34,877 nt of DNA from AC-32 sp036265535 (GCA_036265535.1 DATAOV010000021.1:1-34877), one strand, 5' to 3'; positions 1-9,142 are shown, counted from the first letter of the stretch. The notes: generated by a model from the letters alone, not told the origin. Numbers and translations: made by a program.

Positions 1-632
1 ACCCGAAGGGCGTCGCCCGGGGCGATAGAGCCCGACCAGAGCGTGCCCGTGACGACCGAGCCCACCCCGTCGATCGTGAACGCGCGGTCGACGTAGAGCC
101 TGGTCGCCGCCCCGCCGGCCCGGTGCTTGTGCTCCAGCGAACGGGCGGCCTTCTCCAGAGCCGTTCGCAGGTCGTCGAGCCCTGCGCCGGTCTTGGCACT
201 CACGGCGACGACTGCCTCGGCCTCCGGAACAAGCTCCTGCGCCTCGGCCATTGCGAGCTCGAGCGCTTCGGCATCGACGGTGTCCGCCTTCGTGACGGCG
301 ACCACGCCCCGCTCGATCCCGAGCAGGCGCAGAATCGCCAGGTGCTCGTGCGTCTGCGGTCGCGCGCCCTCTGCCGCGTCGATCACGAGCAGGAAGAGGT
401 CGATCCCGGTGGAGCCTGCGACCATGGTTCGTACGAACCGCTCGTGGCCGGGGACGTCGATGACCGAGAGGTGCCGGCCGTCCGGGAGCTCGAGCGGCGC
501 GTATCCGAGCGCGATCGAGATCCCGCGCTCGCGCTCCTCGGGCAGCCGGTCGGTGTCCTTCCCGGTCAGCGCCTTCACGAGCCAGGTCTTGCCGTGATCG
601 ATGTGCCCTGCTGTCCCGACCGTCAGCGCCAT
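1..632 (-). CDS. selB: Selenocysteine-specific elongation factor SelB (N-terminal part, cut by window edge)
   Basis: This is the GTPase that carries Sec-tRNA(Sec) to the ribosome at recoded UGA codons. Only about 210 N-terminal residues are in the window. The G domain is clear: G1 GHIDHGKT at residues 9-16, the RGISI switch-I segment at about 36-40, DVPGHE at 59-64 and TKAD at 114-117. Domain II starts near residue 180 (VDRAFTIDGVGSVVTGTLW). The RGISIALGY stretch and the lack of EF-Tu-specific segments favour SelB over EF-Tu. The ATG at 630-632 overlaps the end of the upstream methyltransferase gene by 10 nt, so the two are probably translationally coupled. The SECIS-binding C-terminal winged helices lie outside the window. 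Confidence 0.93.
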   Translation of the reverse strand, partial: MALTVGTAGHIDHGKTWLVKALTGKDTDRLPEERERGISIALGYAPLELPDGRHLSVIDVPGHERFVRTMVAGSTGIDLFLLVIDAAEGARPQTHEHLAILRLLGIERGVVAVTKADTVDAEALELAMAEAQELVPEAEAVVAVSAKTGAGLDDLRTALEKAARSLEHKHRAGGAATRLYVDRAFTIDGVGSVVTGTLWSGSIAPGDALR

Positions 633-1576
633 CGAGCCTCGATGAGCCCGTCGTCGACGCGCGTGGGCCGCAGCCCCGCGCCATCGAGCAGCGCGCGCCA
701 CTGGGGCTCGGTGCGCTCGCGGCCCCCGAAGAGCGCGAGCATGAGCAGGTCGAGCCATTTCGTCCCGTCGGGCTCGTTGCCGGGTGCGACGACGCCGTCG
801 AGGATCACCAGCCGCGCGCCGGGCGGGGCGGACGCACCAATCGTGCGGAGGATTGCCGCAGCGCTCTCGTCGTCCCAGTCGTGCAGGATCGTCGCGAGGA
901 CGTAGACCTCTGCCGCTGGGACGCGCTCGAAGAAGCTGCCCGGGACGAAGTCGATCCGGTCGGCGAAGGTTCTCTCGTCCCGCACCGTCTCGGGCAGGTC
1001 GAAGACGATGCCGCGCAGGCCGGGTTGCCCGCGGAAGAACTCGAGCAGCAAGGTGCCGTTGCCGCCGCCGACGTCCACGATCGTTTCGTCGCCGCGCCAG
1101 TCGAGAGAGGCGAGGCGCTCCAGCCTGCTCTCGAACCCGCCGACCATCGCGCTGTCGAACGCAGCGCGCTCCGCCGGATGCTCGGCGAGCCACGACCAGA
1201 AGTCGCTGCCGAACCTCGGTGGGAAGGTCGGCTTGCCGGCGGCCGCGTCCAGGTCGCCGACGGCCTGGTGCCAGACACCGGCGAACAAGTGTGCGAACGC
1301 GCGTTGGCTCGGGTCGCGCAAGAGCTCGGACGTCTCTGTGTTGCGAAAGACGCCAGGTTCGGTCTCCGCAAAGACGCCGTCGCTGGCCAGCGCACGCAAC
1401 AGTCGGTGCAGCGTGTCCCGGTCGGCGCCGACCGTGTCGGCCAGATCGGCGACGGCGACCGGCCCGTCCGCAAGCGCTTCGGCGACGTCGAGGTCGGCGA
1501 CCTGGCCGAGCGCGCGAGTCATCAGCGCCCCGCGGAGGAAGTCCCAGAGCACTGTCTCCGGCGAGCGCGCGCTCAT
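623..1576 (-). CDS. SAM-dependent O-methyltransferase (family 2 type, winged-helix N-terminus)
   Basis: This 317-residue protein looks like a class I SAM methyltransferase of the plant-COMT / hydroxyneurosporene-methyltransferase type. An N-terminal winged-helix dimerisation domain (about 15-90, with DRDTLHRLLRALASDGVF) precedes the Rossmann core. Seen in the core are VDVGGGNG (167-174, SAM binding), FDLPE (192-196) and LHDWDD (231-236), whose His is the usual catalytic base in this family. It lies between selA and selB. Its ATG overlaps the selA stop by 4 nt and its own stop overlaps the selB start by 10 nt, so it is co-transcribed and probably coupled with both. The substrate is unknown; family members usually methylate hydroxyls on small molecules. 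A link to selenium metabolism is only suggested by position. Confidence 0.88.
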   Translation of the reverse strand: MSARSPETVLWDFLRGALMTRALGQVADLDVAEALADGPVAVADLADTVGADRDTLHRLLRALASDGVFAETEPGVFRNTETSELLRDPSQRAFAHLFAGVWHQAVGDLDAAAGKPTFPPRFGSDFWSWLAEHPAERAAFDSAMVGGFESRLERLASLDWRGDETIVDVGGGNGTLLLEFFRGQPGLRGIVFDLPETVRDERTFADRIDFVPGSFFERVPAAEVYVLATILHDWDDESAAAILRTIGASAPPGARLVILDGVVAPGNEPDGTKWLDLLMLALFGGRERTEPQWRALLDGAGLRPTRVDDGLIEARWR

Positions 1577-2871
1577 GCGCGCGCGTGCGCAACCGCCGCG
1601 GCGACCTCGTCTGCCTCCGAGTCGGCGAGGGTGCGGCAGTCAAGCAGGAGCCGGCCATCGCGGAGCACGCCCACCACCGCCGGATCCGCCTTGCGCAGCT
1701 TGGGTGCGAGCTGCTCCTCGACTGCGCATGCGAAGCTCGGAAGCTCGCTCAGCGGCAGCGCCCCACCACCGACGCGGCCGACCGTCTCCTCGACCTCGCC
1801 CCCGACGTTGGCGGCCAGCCGCTCGGCCCGCGCGCGCACCGCCTCGAGCGGCTCGTGGAGCATCCGGAGCACCGGCACCTCGCGCAGCGCCCGCTCCGGG
1901 TCGAGATAGAGCCCGAGTGTCCCTTCGAGCGCCGCGAGCGTGAGCTTGTCGGCTCGCAGAGCCCGCTGCAACGGGTGACGCCGCAGCGCCTCGACGAGGT
2001 CGGCGCGCCCGACGACGATCCCGGCCTGGGGGCCGCCGAGGAGCTTGTCGCCGGAGAAGCAGACGAGATCGGCGCCGGCGGCCAGGCTCTCCTTCGCGGA
2101 AGGCTCGTCCTCGAGGTGCACGAGCACGCCCGAGCCGAGATCGTCCACGAGCGGCAGCCGATGACGCCGCGCAACGGCCGCGAGCTCGCCGACCGACGGC
2201 TGCTCGGTGAAGCCGACGACGCGGAAATTCGACTGGTGCACGCGCAGGAGCACGGCCGTCTCGGGGCCGATCGCCCGCTCGTAGTCGGCGGCCCGTGTCC
2301 GATTCGTCGTGCCCACCTCGCGCAACCGCGCACCGGAGCGCGCGAGCACGTCCGGAATCCTGAAGCCGTCGCCGATCTCGATCAGCTCGCCGCGCGAGAC
2401 GAGCACCTCGCGCCCCTCGGCGAGCGCCGCCAGCGCGAGCATGACCGCGGCCGCGTTGTTGTTGACGACGAGCGCTCCCTCGGCACCGGTCAGCCGCCGC
2501 AGGATTGCCGCAACGTGATCCTGTCGCGAGCCTCGCCCGCCGGCGGAGAGGTCGTACTCGAGGTTCGAGTAGCCCCGTCCGATCTCGAGCGCCCGCGTGA
2601 GCGCAGCCTCCGCGAGCGGGGCGCGGCCGAGGTTCGTGTGGACGATCACGCCCGTCGCGTTCAGCGCCCGGCGCAAGCTCGGCGCCCGTGCCGCCTCGAG
2701 CTCCCTGAGCGCGGACTCGGCGAGGTCGCCTGGATCCCTCCCCGCAGCTATCTCTTCCCGCGCGCGCGCGAGAGCCCCGCGCGCGGCCTCGACCGCCAGT
2801 GCCTGGGGCTCTCCCGCGAGGCGCCGGTGGCGAGCGAGCTCGTCCACGGAAGGGAGATCGCGCAGCTGCAT
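1573..2871 (-). CDS. selA: L-seryl-tRNA(Sec) selenium transferase SelA
   Basis: This is the pyridoxal-phosphate enzyme that converts Ser-tRNA(Sec) to Sec-tRNA(Sec) with selenophosphate. The 432 residues are slightly shorter than typical SelA (about 460). Characteristic segments are INATG-like RALNATGVIVHTNLGRAPL (68-86), the VNNNAAA loop (136-142), LVDDLGSG (241-248) and CFSGDKLLGGPQAG (271-284), in which Lys276 should form the Schiff base with PLP. It is the first gene of the selA - methyltransferase - selB operon. The ATG at 2871 lies 9 nt after a -10-like TAGACT on the minus strand. The selD and tRNA-Sec genes are not in the window. Confidence 0.95.
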   Translation of the reverse strand: MQLRDLPSVDELARHRRLAGEPQALAVEAARGALARAREEIAAGRDPGDLAESALRELEAARAPSLRRALNATGVIVHTNLGRAPLAEAALTRALEIGRGYSNLEYDLSAGGRGSRQDHVAAILRRLTGAEGALVVNNNAAAVMLALAALAEGREVLVSRGELIEIGDGFRIPDVLARSGARLREVGTTNRTRAADYERAIGPETAVLLRVHQSNFRVVGFTEQPSVGELAAVARRHRLPLVDDLGSGVLVHLEDEPSAKESLAAGADLVCFSGDKLLGGPQAGIVVGRADLVEALRRHPLQRALRADKLTLAALEGTLGLYLDPERALREVPVLRMLHEPLEAVRARAERLAANVGGEVEETVGRVGGGALPLSELPSFACAVEEQLAPKLRKADPAVVGVLRDGRLLLDCRTLADSEADEVAAAVAHARA

Positions 2872-2880
2872 CGCGCCATC

Positions 2881-2910
2881 AGTCTAGGCCGCAGGTGGCG
2901 TGAGTAGACT
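2881..2910. promoter_or_regulatory. Divergent promoter with mirrored -10 boxes (selA / secreted protein)
   Basis: TAGACT occurs on the minus strand at 2886-2881, 9 nt from the selA ATG. It occurs again on the plus strand at 2905-2910, 12 nt from the ATG at 2923. Together they form a 6-bp inverted repeat with an 18-bp centre. No good -35 elements were seen. The assignment rests on hexamer match and position only. Confidence 0.5.
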
Positions 2911-2922
2911 CGTGCGGGGTCG

Positions 2923-3741
2923 ATGGCGAGAGGAATGCGAACAACCCTGGCGGCCCTGTGCGCCCTTCTGGTGCTCCTGACGCTCGCCACTTCGTCAGGC
3001 GCGGCCGGGCGAGCCGGGATCGGAAGGATGACCGTGACTCCGAACCGCGTCAACGCAGGCTCGACAAGCAACGAGCTGGCCTTCACGTTCGTGGCCGACT
3101 CGGCGGCGCTCTCCGGGCAGACAATCATCGACTTCCCGCGAGGCTGGACGCCGCCCCAGCGCACGAGCCCGAACGGCAACGGCTACCTCGAGCTCCGGCC
3201 GACCGGCTGCACGAGCGGGACGCGCATCACGGGTATCGTCGGCCGCCGCGTCTCGATCGCGGTGACATGTACACGCAAGCATCTCTACAAGCTCCTCGAT
3301 CACCGCGCCTCGGCGCCGCTGCTCGCGGCCGATGGCTACATCTTCCTCACGCAGACCCGTCCGGCGAGCACCAGCAAGAAGGTGCTGTTCAAGCCGCTCG
3401 GGCCCCGGAAGCAGGCGGTCGTGCGAGTGCGAGGGGGCGCCGTCTCGAGCCTGTTCATGACCGTGACCAGCGTTGCCACCGCGGGCGTGCCGTTCTCCGC
3501 GACGGTTCGCGCGATCGACCAGTGGGGCAACAACGCCGCCGACTACACCGGCACGGTCACGCTCACCAGCACCGACCCTCTCGCGACCCTGCCCGCGCCG
3601 TACGCCTACGTCGCGACGGACGGCGCCCAGCACGTCTTCACCGGCGTGATCCTGCGAACGCCCGGCGCGCAGCGCGTCACCGCCACCGATTCGAGTGGCC
3701 GCGTGATCGACAGCGGCTCGATTGCGGTCTCGCCCTCGTAG
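2923..3741 (+). CDS. Secreted protein with C-terminal Ig-like (invasin/Big-type) domain
   Basis: This is a 272-residue exported protein of unknown role. Residues 1-27 form a typical signal peptide (basic MARGMR, then an Ala/Leu-rich core, then SSGA). The first mature half (about 30-165) has no family I recognise. It has beta-rich spacing and two cysteines near TGCTSG and VTCTRK that could pair. The C-terminal part (about 180-270: AGVPFSATVRAIDQWGN, YTGTVTLTSTDP, TPGAQRVTATDSSG) matches the pattern of bacterial Ig-like domains that repeat in surface and secreted proteins. The gene is divergent from selA and ends 3 bp from the convergent LOG-family gene. ATG 2923 was chosen; ATG 2935 (MRTTLAAL) is also possible. 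Confidence 0.8.
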   Translation: MARGMRTTLAALCALLVLLTLATSSGAAGRAGIGRMTVTPNRVNAGSTSNELAFTFVADSAALSGQTIIDFPRGWTPPQRTSPNGNGYLELRPTGCTSGTRITGIVGRRVSIAVTCTRKHLYKLLDHRASAPLLAADGYIFLTQTRPASTSKKVLFKPLGPRKQAVVRVRGGAVSSLFMTVTSVATAGVPFSATVRAIDQWGNNAADYTGTVTLTSTDPLATLPAPYAYVATDGAQHVFTGVILRTPGAQRVTATDSSGRVIDSGSIAVSPS

Positions 3742-3744
3742 GCG

Positions 3745-4443
3745 CTACTGGGCGTCGGCCCTTTCGGGCTCGGCGGGCAGCTGCGCGCCGCGCAGATCGT
3801 AGCGCTCGAGGATCGTCGCGACGGCCTCGTCGACGGAGTCGGTCACATGGAGGAGCGCGAAGTCCTCGGGCGAGATCATCCCGTCGGCTAGGAGCCGGTC
3901 GCGGATCCAGTCGAGCAGGGACCGCCAATAGGCGCGGTCGAAGAGCACGACCGGGAAATGGAGCACCTTCTCCGTCTGGATCAGCGTCAGCGACTCGAAC
4001 AGCTCGTCCAGCGTGCCGAACCCGCCGGGGAAGATGACGAAGCCCTCGGCGGCCTTCACGAACATCGTCTTCCGAACGTAGAAGTGGCTGAACGTGAGGG
4101 CGATGTCGAGGTACGGGTTCGGCTGCTGCTCGTGCGGGAGCTCGATGTTGAAGCCGACCGAGAGCCCGCCGGCCTCGCGAGCGCCGCGATTCGCCGCCTC
4201 CATCACTCCGGGGCCGCCGCCGGTGACGACGGCGAAGCCGGCCTTCGCTAGTCCTCGGCCGGCCTGGCGCGCGGCGGCGTAGGCCGGGTGATCCTCCCGC
4301 ACGCGAGCCGAGCCGAACACCGAGACCGCCGGGCGGCCGATCCGCTCGACTGCCTCGAAGCCGTTGAGGAACTCCTTCCCGATCCGAGCGGCGTGGCCGG
4401 CGAGGTCGCCGTCACGGCGCTCGAGCAGGCGTCTGTCTTCCAC
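3745..4443 (-). CDS. LOG-family protein (TIGR00730-type Rossmann fold, putative nucleoside-monophosphate phosphoribohydrolase)
   Basis: Lonely-Guy family proteins hydrolyse the N-glycosidic bond of (cytokinin) nucleoside 5'-monophosphates, and many bacterial members are loosely annotated as lysine decarboxylase-like. The 232 residues carry both signature motifs: GGGPGVMEAANRGA (75-88) and PGGFGTLDE (139-147). They also carry the RK pair before the second motif (124-125). The N-terminal extension (about 35 residues) is charged and unlike the core. Translation starts at GTG 4443, directly after the TAG stop of the upstream M50 protease gene (no spacer), so the two form an operon. The in vivo substrate cannot be told from sequence. 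Confidence 0.9.
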   Translation of the reverse strand: MEDRRLLERRDGDLAGHAARIGKEFLNGFEAVERIGRPAVSVFGSARVREDHPAYAAARQAGRGLAKAGFAVVTGGGPGVMEAANRGAREAGGLSVGFNIELPHEQQPNPYLDIALTFSHFYVRKTMFVKAAEGFVIFPGGFGTLDELFESLTLIQTEKVLHFPVVLFDRAYWRSLLDWIRDRLLADGMISPEDFALLHVTDSVDEAVATILERYDLRGAQLPAEPERADAQ

Positions 4444-5259
4444 CTAGAAGTTGCGCGGCACGTGCGTCTCGTGCATGCCGAAGACGAGCGCGGCGGCCAG
4501 TCCGAAGTAGAGCAGGCCCATGATCAGCCGCCGATGGGGCTCCACCCGGTAGTAGGCCTGGATCTCCGGGATCTTCCGCATCTTCCAGCGGTGCCACGTC
4601 TCGCTTGCCGCGACGAGGAGGATCAGGATCAGGATCGGGTTCGGCCGCAGGATCACGAGGCCGAGCAGGCCGAGCACGCCGATCAGCCACATGGCCGGAT
4701 GGATCGCCGCGACGATCCTGCCGCCGTCGAGCGGGCTCACCGGCAGCAGGTTGAACAGGTTGATGAAGAACCCGAGGAAGGCGAGCGCCTTCAGGTGCTG
4801 CGAGTCGTACGCGACTCCGGCGATGTAGATCACGGCTGCGCCCGCAGAGCCGAGCAGCGGCCCGGCGATCCCGACGCGCGCCTCGCGCCACGCGTCCTGC
4901 GGCATCTCCTTCATGGTGATCAGCGCGCCGAGGAAGGGGATGAACATCGGAGCCGAGACCGGCAGCCCCTGATGTCGCGCCTCGATGACGTGCCCCATCT
5001 CGTGGACGAACAGCAGCACGATCAGCCCGATCCCGAACCACCAGCCGCCGATCCAGACGTAGACGGCGGCCGAGACGAACATCGAGAACAGGAACTTGAA
5101 CTTCAGGAGGACGACGCCGAACTTGGCGAGGAACGCGCCGATCGCGACGATCGGAGCCCAGAGCTTGCGCAGGAAGGACTTCCAACCCGGTTCGGGATGG
5201 ATCGGCTCGTAGTCGCGAAAATCGGGCTCGAGCTCAGGCCTGGGCGAGAGCTGGCTCAC
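4444..5259 (-). CDS. Site-2-protease-type zinc metalloprotease (M50 family)
   Basis: This is a polytopic membrane protein of 271 residues with the zinc site HEMGH (86-90) inside a hydrophobic helix. The second M50 motif is NLLPVSPLDGG (170-180), whose Asp178 is the third expected zinc ligand. About five to six membrane segments are visible and there is no PDZ domain. It therefore resembles the compact SREBP-protease-like M50 proteins rather than RseP. Such enzymes cut membrane-bound substrates within or near the bilayer; the substrate here is unknown. The start is GTG 5259. A -10-like TACGAT lies 6 nt upstream, suggesting a leaderless message. The LOG-family gene follows immediately. Confidence 0.88.
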   Translation of the reverse strand: MSQLSPRPELEPDFRDYEPIHPEPGWKSFLRKLWAPIVAIGAFLAKFGVVLLKFKFLFSMFVSAAVYVWIGGWWFGIGLIVLLFVHEMGHVIEARHQGLPVSAPMFIPFLGALITMKEMPQDAWREARVGIAGPLLGSAGAAVIYIAGVAYDSQHLKALAFLGFFINLFNLLPVSPLDGGRIVAAIHPAMWLIGVLGLLGLVILRPNPILILILLVAASETWHRWKMRKIPEIQAYYRVEPHRRLIMGLLYFGLAAALVFGMHETHVPRNF

Positions 5260-5265
5260 GTACTC

Positions 5266-5271
5266 ATCGTA
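5266..5271 (-). promoter_or_regulatory. -10 box for a leaderless M50 protease transcript
   Basis: The minus-strand hexamer TACGAT is separated from the GTG start codon by only 6 nt. Transcription would therefore begin at or next to the start codon. No convincing -35 was seen. Confidence 0.4.
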
Positions 5272-5369
5272 GCGACGGAAGAACGGATGACCAGGTGCCG
5301 TCCTATGCGGATACGAGAATCCCGGCCAAGCCGTCGGGCCTCATCGACCCATCCGAAAGAGAGGTTCTC

Positions 5370-5578
5370 ATGACCAAAGGGTTCCTCGCTTCCTGCGCGG
5401 AAACACGATCGCGCTTGTTGCGCTGTTCCTTGCGGTCGGAGGGACGACGTACGCGGCTTCGACTGCGCCAATAGCAAGAGGCATCTGGATAACGCGAGAA
5501 GGGCCGCCTGGCGGCGGCGCTTCTCGTTCGCGTTCATCCCTCGACTCAGGGTCTCGATCGAGTGATAGGGGCCGATAG
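5370..5578 (+). pseudogene. Frameshifted remnant of a small exported protein (GNTIALVALFLAVGG signature)
   Basis: An ATG at 5370 with a ribosome-binding-like GAGAGG just upstream begins MTKGFLA and then runs out of frame. From 5390 a different frame encodes FLRGNTIALVALFLAVGG followed by TTYAAS. This is the stereotyped N-terminus (short basic start, hydrophobic core, AxA cleavage) of many small exported proteins in Thermoleophilia-type genomes. That frame stays open to TAG 5576-5578 but has no ATG, GTG or TTG back to its preceding stop at 5288. A one-base change between 5381 and 5390 would join the two pieces. The tail after residue 30 is low-complexity and lies over a strong hairpin, so the body of the gene is probably lost as well. 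Confidence 0.55.
5495..5526 (+). terminator. Strong hairpin, terminator-like
   Basis: The outer stem is CGAGAAG (5495-5501) with CTTCTCG (5520-5526), and the interior is GC-rich (GCCGCC / GGCGGC). There is only a weak T-rich tail (TTCGCGTTC). It lies just before the subtilase gene and inside the remnant's tail. Confidence 0.45.
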
Positions 5579-5582
5579 CCGC

Positions 5583-6860
5583 ATGATGAGCGCCTTCGCC
5601 CGGGTGCTCTGTGCGGCAGCCGCTCTGACGTGCGTCGCCGCGCCGAGCGCAACCCCAGCTTCTAGCCCCGCTACTCGGCAGGTCGTCGTCGGCTATCGCT
5701 CGGCCGACCAGCTTGCCGGTCTCGAGCTCTCAGGGGCACGGATCGTTCGCAAGCTGCCGGCGCTCCACCGCGCCCTTGTCGAGACGAGCCGACCCCTCGC
5801 GGGCCCGAAACCGGTGTTCCGGCGCGTCCTCACCGCCGACGAGCCCGCTCTCGCCCAGACCTACCTTCCGGGAATCGCCTGGGAGTGGCAGTGGGATGCG
5901 GCGCGCATGGGAGAGGTGCCGGACCGCGTCCTGCGCGCCGCCTCAAGCGTGACCATCGCCGTCGTCGACAGCGGCGCCGACGTGCGCGCCCCGGATCTCG
6001 CAGCCAAGTCACCGGCGACCTGGAGCGTGCTCAGCCGTTCGCGCACGGTCTCTGACCGGCTCGGGCACGGCACCTTCGTCTCCTCGCTCGCGGCGGGCTC
6101 GGTCGAGAACGGCGTCGGCATCTCGGGCTTCGGCGGCGATGCCAAGCTCCTGGTGGTTCAGGCGATCGACGCCGACGGCTCCATTACCGACGTCGACGAG
6201 GCGGCCGCGATCGTCTTCGCCGTCAAGCACGGCGCGAAGATCGTCAACCTTTCGATCGGCGGCACCGAGACCTCCGCGATCGAGCAGCGGGCGATTCGCT
6301 GGGCTTCGCGGCAGGGTGCCCTGATCGTCGCCGCCGCCGGGAACGAGCACAACGAGGGCAACCCGGTCGAATACCCGGCCGCGCTGCTCCAGCCCGTCGG
6401 CTCCCACGGCCGCGGCGGTATCGGCCTCTCCGTCGGTGCGACCGCGATGGACGGAACGAGGGCTTCCTTCTCGAACACCGGGTCCTACATCTCGCTGACC
6501 GCGCCCGGCTCCAATGTCTTCGCTGCCGAGTCGGGAGACAGTGACTGGCCCCACGCGGCGACCCCGTGGCAGACGCCAGGGTACTACGGCTGGGCGAGCG
6601 GAACCTCGTTCGCGGCACCCCAGGTCGCCGGCGTCGCCGCGCTCGTGTGGGGAGCGAACCCGCTCTTGACGGCGCGGCAGGTCGCGCGCGTCCTGAAGCA
6701 GAGTGCGACCGGCTCGAGCTGGAGCCCGGAGCTCGGCTGGGGGCGTCTCGACGCTGCGGCCACGGTGGAGTTGGCACTACGGACAAGGGGCGATGGGTTG
6801 CGGCGGGTCTCTCGACTGGCTCACGAACCGCGGCCGACCCATTCCTCGCCGCCCTCGTAG
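5583..6860 (+). CDS. Secreted subtilisin-like serine protease (S8 family)
   Basis: This is an exported subtilase. Numbered from the upstream GTG 5562, the triad is Asp136 (AVVDSGAD), His169 (LGHGTFVSS) and Ser349 (GTSFAAPQVAG). The oxyanion-hole Asn261 is in AAAGNEHN. The signal peptide is residues 8-34 and a propeptide-like segment runs to about residue 105, before the catalytic domain. There is no C-terminal anchor; the last 35 residues are Arg/Ser/Pro-rich. ATG 5583 is preferred because it starts the signal peptide directly; GTG 5562 and ATG 5586 are alternatives. No clear ribosome-binding site is seen. The 3' end overlaps the convergent moaD-moaE gene by 40 nt. Confidence 0.92.
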   Translation: MMSAFARVLCAAAALTCVAAPSATPASSPATRQVVVGYRSADQLAGLELSGARIVRKLPALHRALVETSRPLAGPKPVFRRVLTADEPALAQTYLPGIAWEWQWDAARMGEVPDRVLRAASSVTIAVVDSGADVRAPDLAAKSPATWSVLSRSRTVSDRLGHGTFVSSLAAGSVENGVGISGFGGDAKLLVVQAIDADGSITDVDEAAAIVFAVKHGAKIVNLSIGGTETSAIEQRAIRWASRQGALIVAAAGNEHNEGNPVEYPAALLQPVGSHGRGGIGLSVGATAMDGTRASFSNTGSYISLTAPGSNVFAAESGDSDWPHAATPWQTPGYYGWASGTSFAAPQVAGVAALVWGANPLLTARQVARVLKQSATGSSWSPELGWGRLDAAATVELALRTRGDGLRRVSRLAHEPRPTHSSPPS

Positions 6861-7453
6861 ACCTCCTTCTTCCAGAGCGGCACCGTCTCCTTGAGGCGGT
6901 CGATCGCCTCGCGGCAGGCAGTCAAAGCGGCCTGGCGGTGCGGGGCCGAGACGGCGATCACGACACTCGGCTCACCGATCTCGACACGGCCGACGCGGTG
7001 GTGGATCGCGATCCCACAGAGCTCGTGGCCCTCTTCGAGCTCGGCCGCGAGCTTCGCCATCACGTCCTCGGCCATGTCGGCGTAGGCCTCGTACTCGAGG
7101 TAGCGCACCTCGCGCCCGCGTGACTGCCTTCGCACGGTCCCGATGAAGGTCGCCACTCCGCCGGCGCGCTCGTCGGCCACCTCCTCGACGACGACGTCGA
7201 GGGAGAGCGGCTCGTCGGTCACGCGAAAGGCTCCGCCCGAGACCGGCGGGATCAGCGCGACCTCGTCGCCGTCACGCAGCTCGCGACTCGCATCGGCGTA
7301 CTCGCGGTTGACCGCGTAGAGGAGCCCGCCCGGCTCCTCGCCGAGGTCGAGCGCGGGCCAGACGTCGCCGACGCGGAAGACTCCGTCGAGCTCGCGCCGC
7401 GACCAGCCCGCGCGCTCGCGCAGTCCGGCGAAGAGCCTCACGGTCACCGGCAT
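6821..7453 (-). CDS. moaX: Fused molybdopterin synthase, MoaD-MoaE (MoaX type)
   Basis: This is molybdopterin synthase, which adds two dithiolene sulfurs to cyclic pyranopterin monophosphate. Residues 1-74 are a MoaD-like ubiquitin fold ending in PPVSGG; Gly73-Gly74 is the position that carries the thiocarboxylate in free MoaD. From about 80 the protein is MoaE: VATFIGTVRRQSRGREV (100-116), IHHRVGRVEIGE (150-161), and VPLWKKEVYEGGEEWVG, with Lys195/Lys196 at the usual active-site position. A similar fusion, MoaX, is known in Mycobacterium tuberculosis. The Gly-Gly must be exposed by cleavage before it can be activated. ATG 7453 follows a TAGGCT -10 by 6 nt. Confidence 0.93.
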   Translation of the reverse strand: MPVTVRLFAGLRERAGWSRRELDGVFRVGDVWPALDLGEEPGGLLYAVNREYADASRELRDGDEVALIPPVSGGAFRVTDEPLSLDVVVEEVADERAGGVATFIGTVRRQSRGREVRYLEYEAYADMAEDVMAKLAAELEEGHELCGIAIHHRVGRVEIGEPSVVIAVSAPHRQAALTACREAIDRLKETVPLWKKEVYEGGEEWVGRGS

Positions 7454-7458
7454 GGCGA

Positions 7459-7465
7459 TAGCCTA
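7459..7465. promoter_or_regulatory. Shared symmetrical -10 element between moaX and the mutase
   Basis: The heptamer TAGCCTA reads as -10 TAGCCT on plus (7459-7464) and TAGGCT on minus (7465-7460). The plus hexamer is 7 nt before GTG 7472 and the minus hexamer is 6 nt before ATG 7453. The whole intergenic gap is 18 bp. Both transcripts would be leaderless. Confidence 0.55.
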
Positions 7466-7471
7466 GTTTCG

Positions 7472-9049
<1,578 letters not shown>

Positions 9050-9079
9050 TGTCTTCTTGAAATCCGCAGAGATATTTCC

Positions 9080-9109
9080 TTGCCAAGTGCGACCGGCGTG
9101 GTGTACTCT
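9080..9109 (+). promoter_or_regulatory. Sigma-70-type promoter for the small-ORF region
   Basis: A -35 TTGCCA (9080-9085), 18-nt spacer and -10 TACTCT (9104-9109) precede the first small ORF. Transcription would start near 9116, leaving about 27 nt before ATG 9143. This is one of the better promoter matches in the window. Confidence 0.55.
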
Positions 9110-9142
9110 CTCGCCTTCGTTTCCGACTGAGGAGGTGCGCCG

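Noticed and set aside
784..2907. Long plus-strand ORF of 707 codons opposite selA and the methyltransferase
   Set aside because: Arg/Gly/Pro-rich antisense reading of GC-rich genes; selA and the methyltransferase have full motif support.
5256..5652. Minus-strand ORFs over the remnant region
   Set aside because: No ribosome-binding site or domain; they are antisense to the split export signature.
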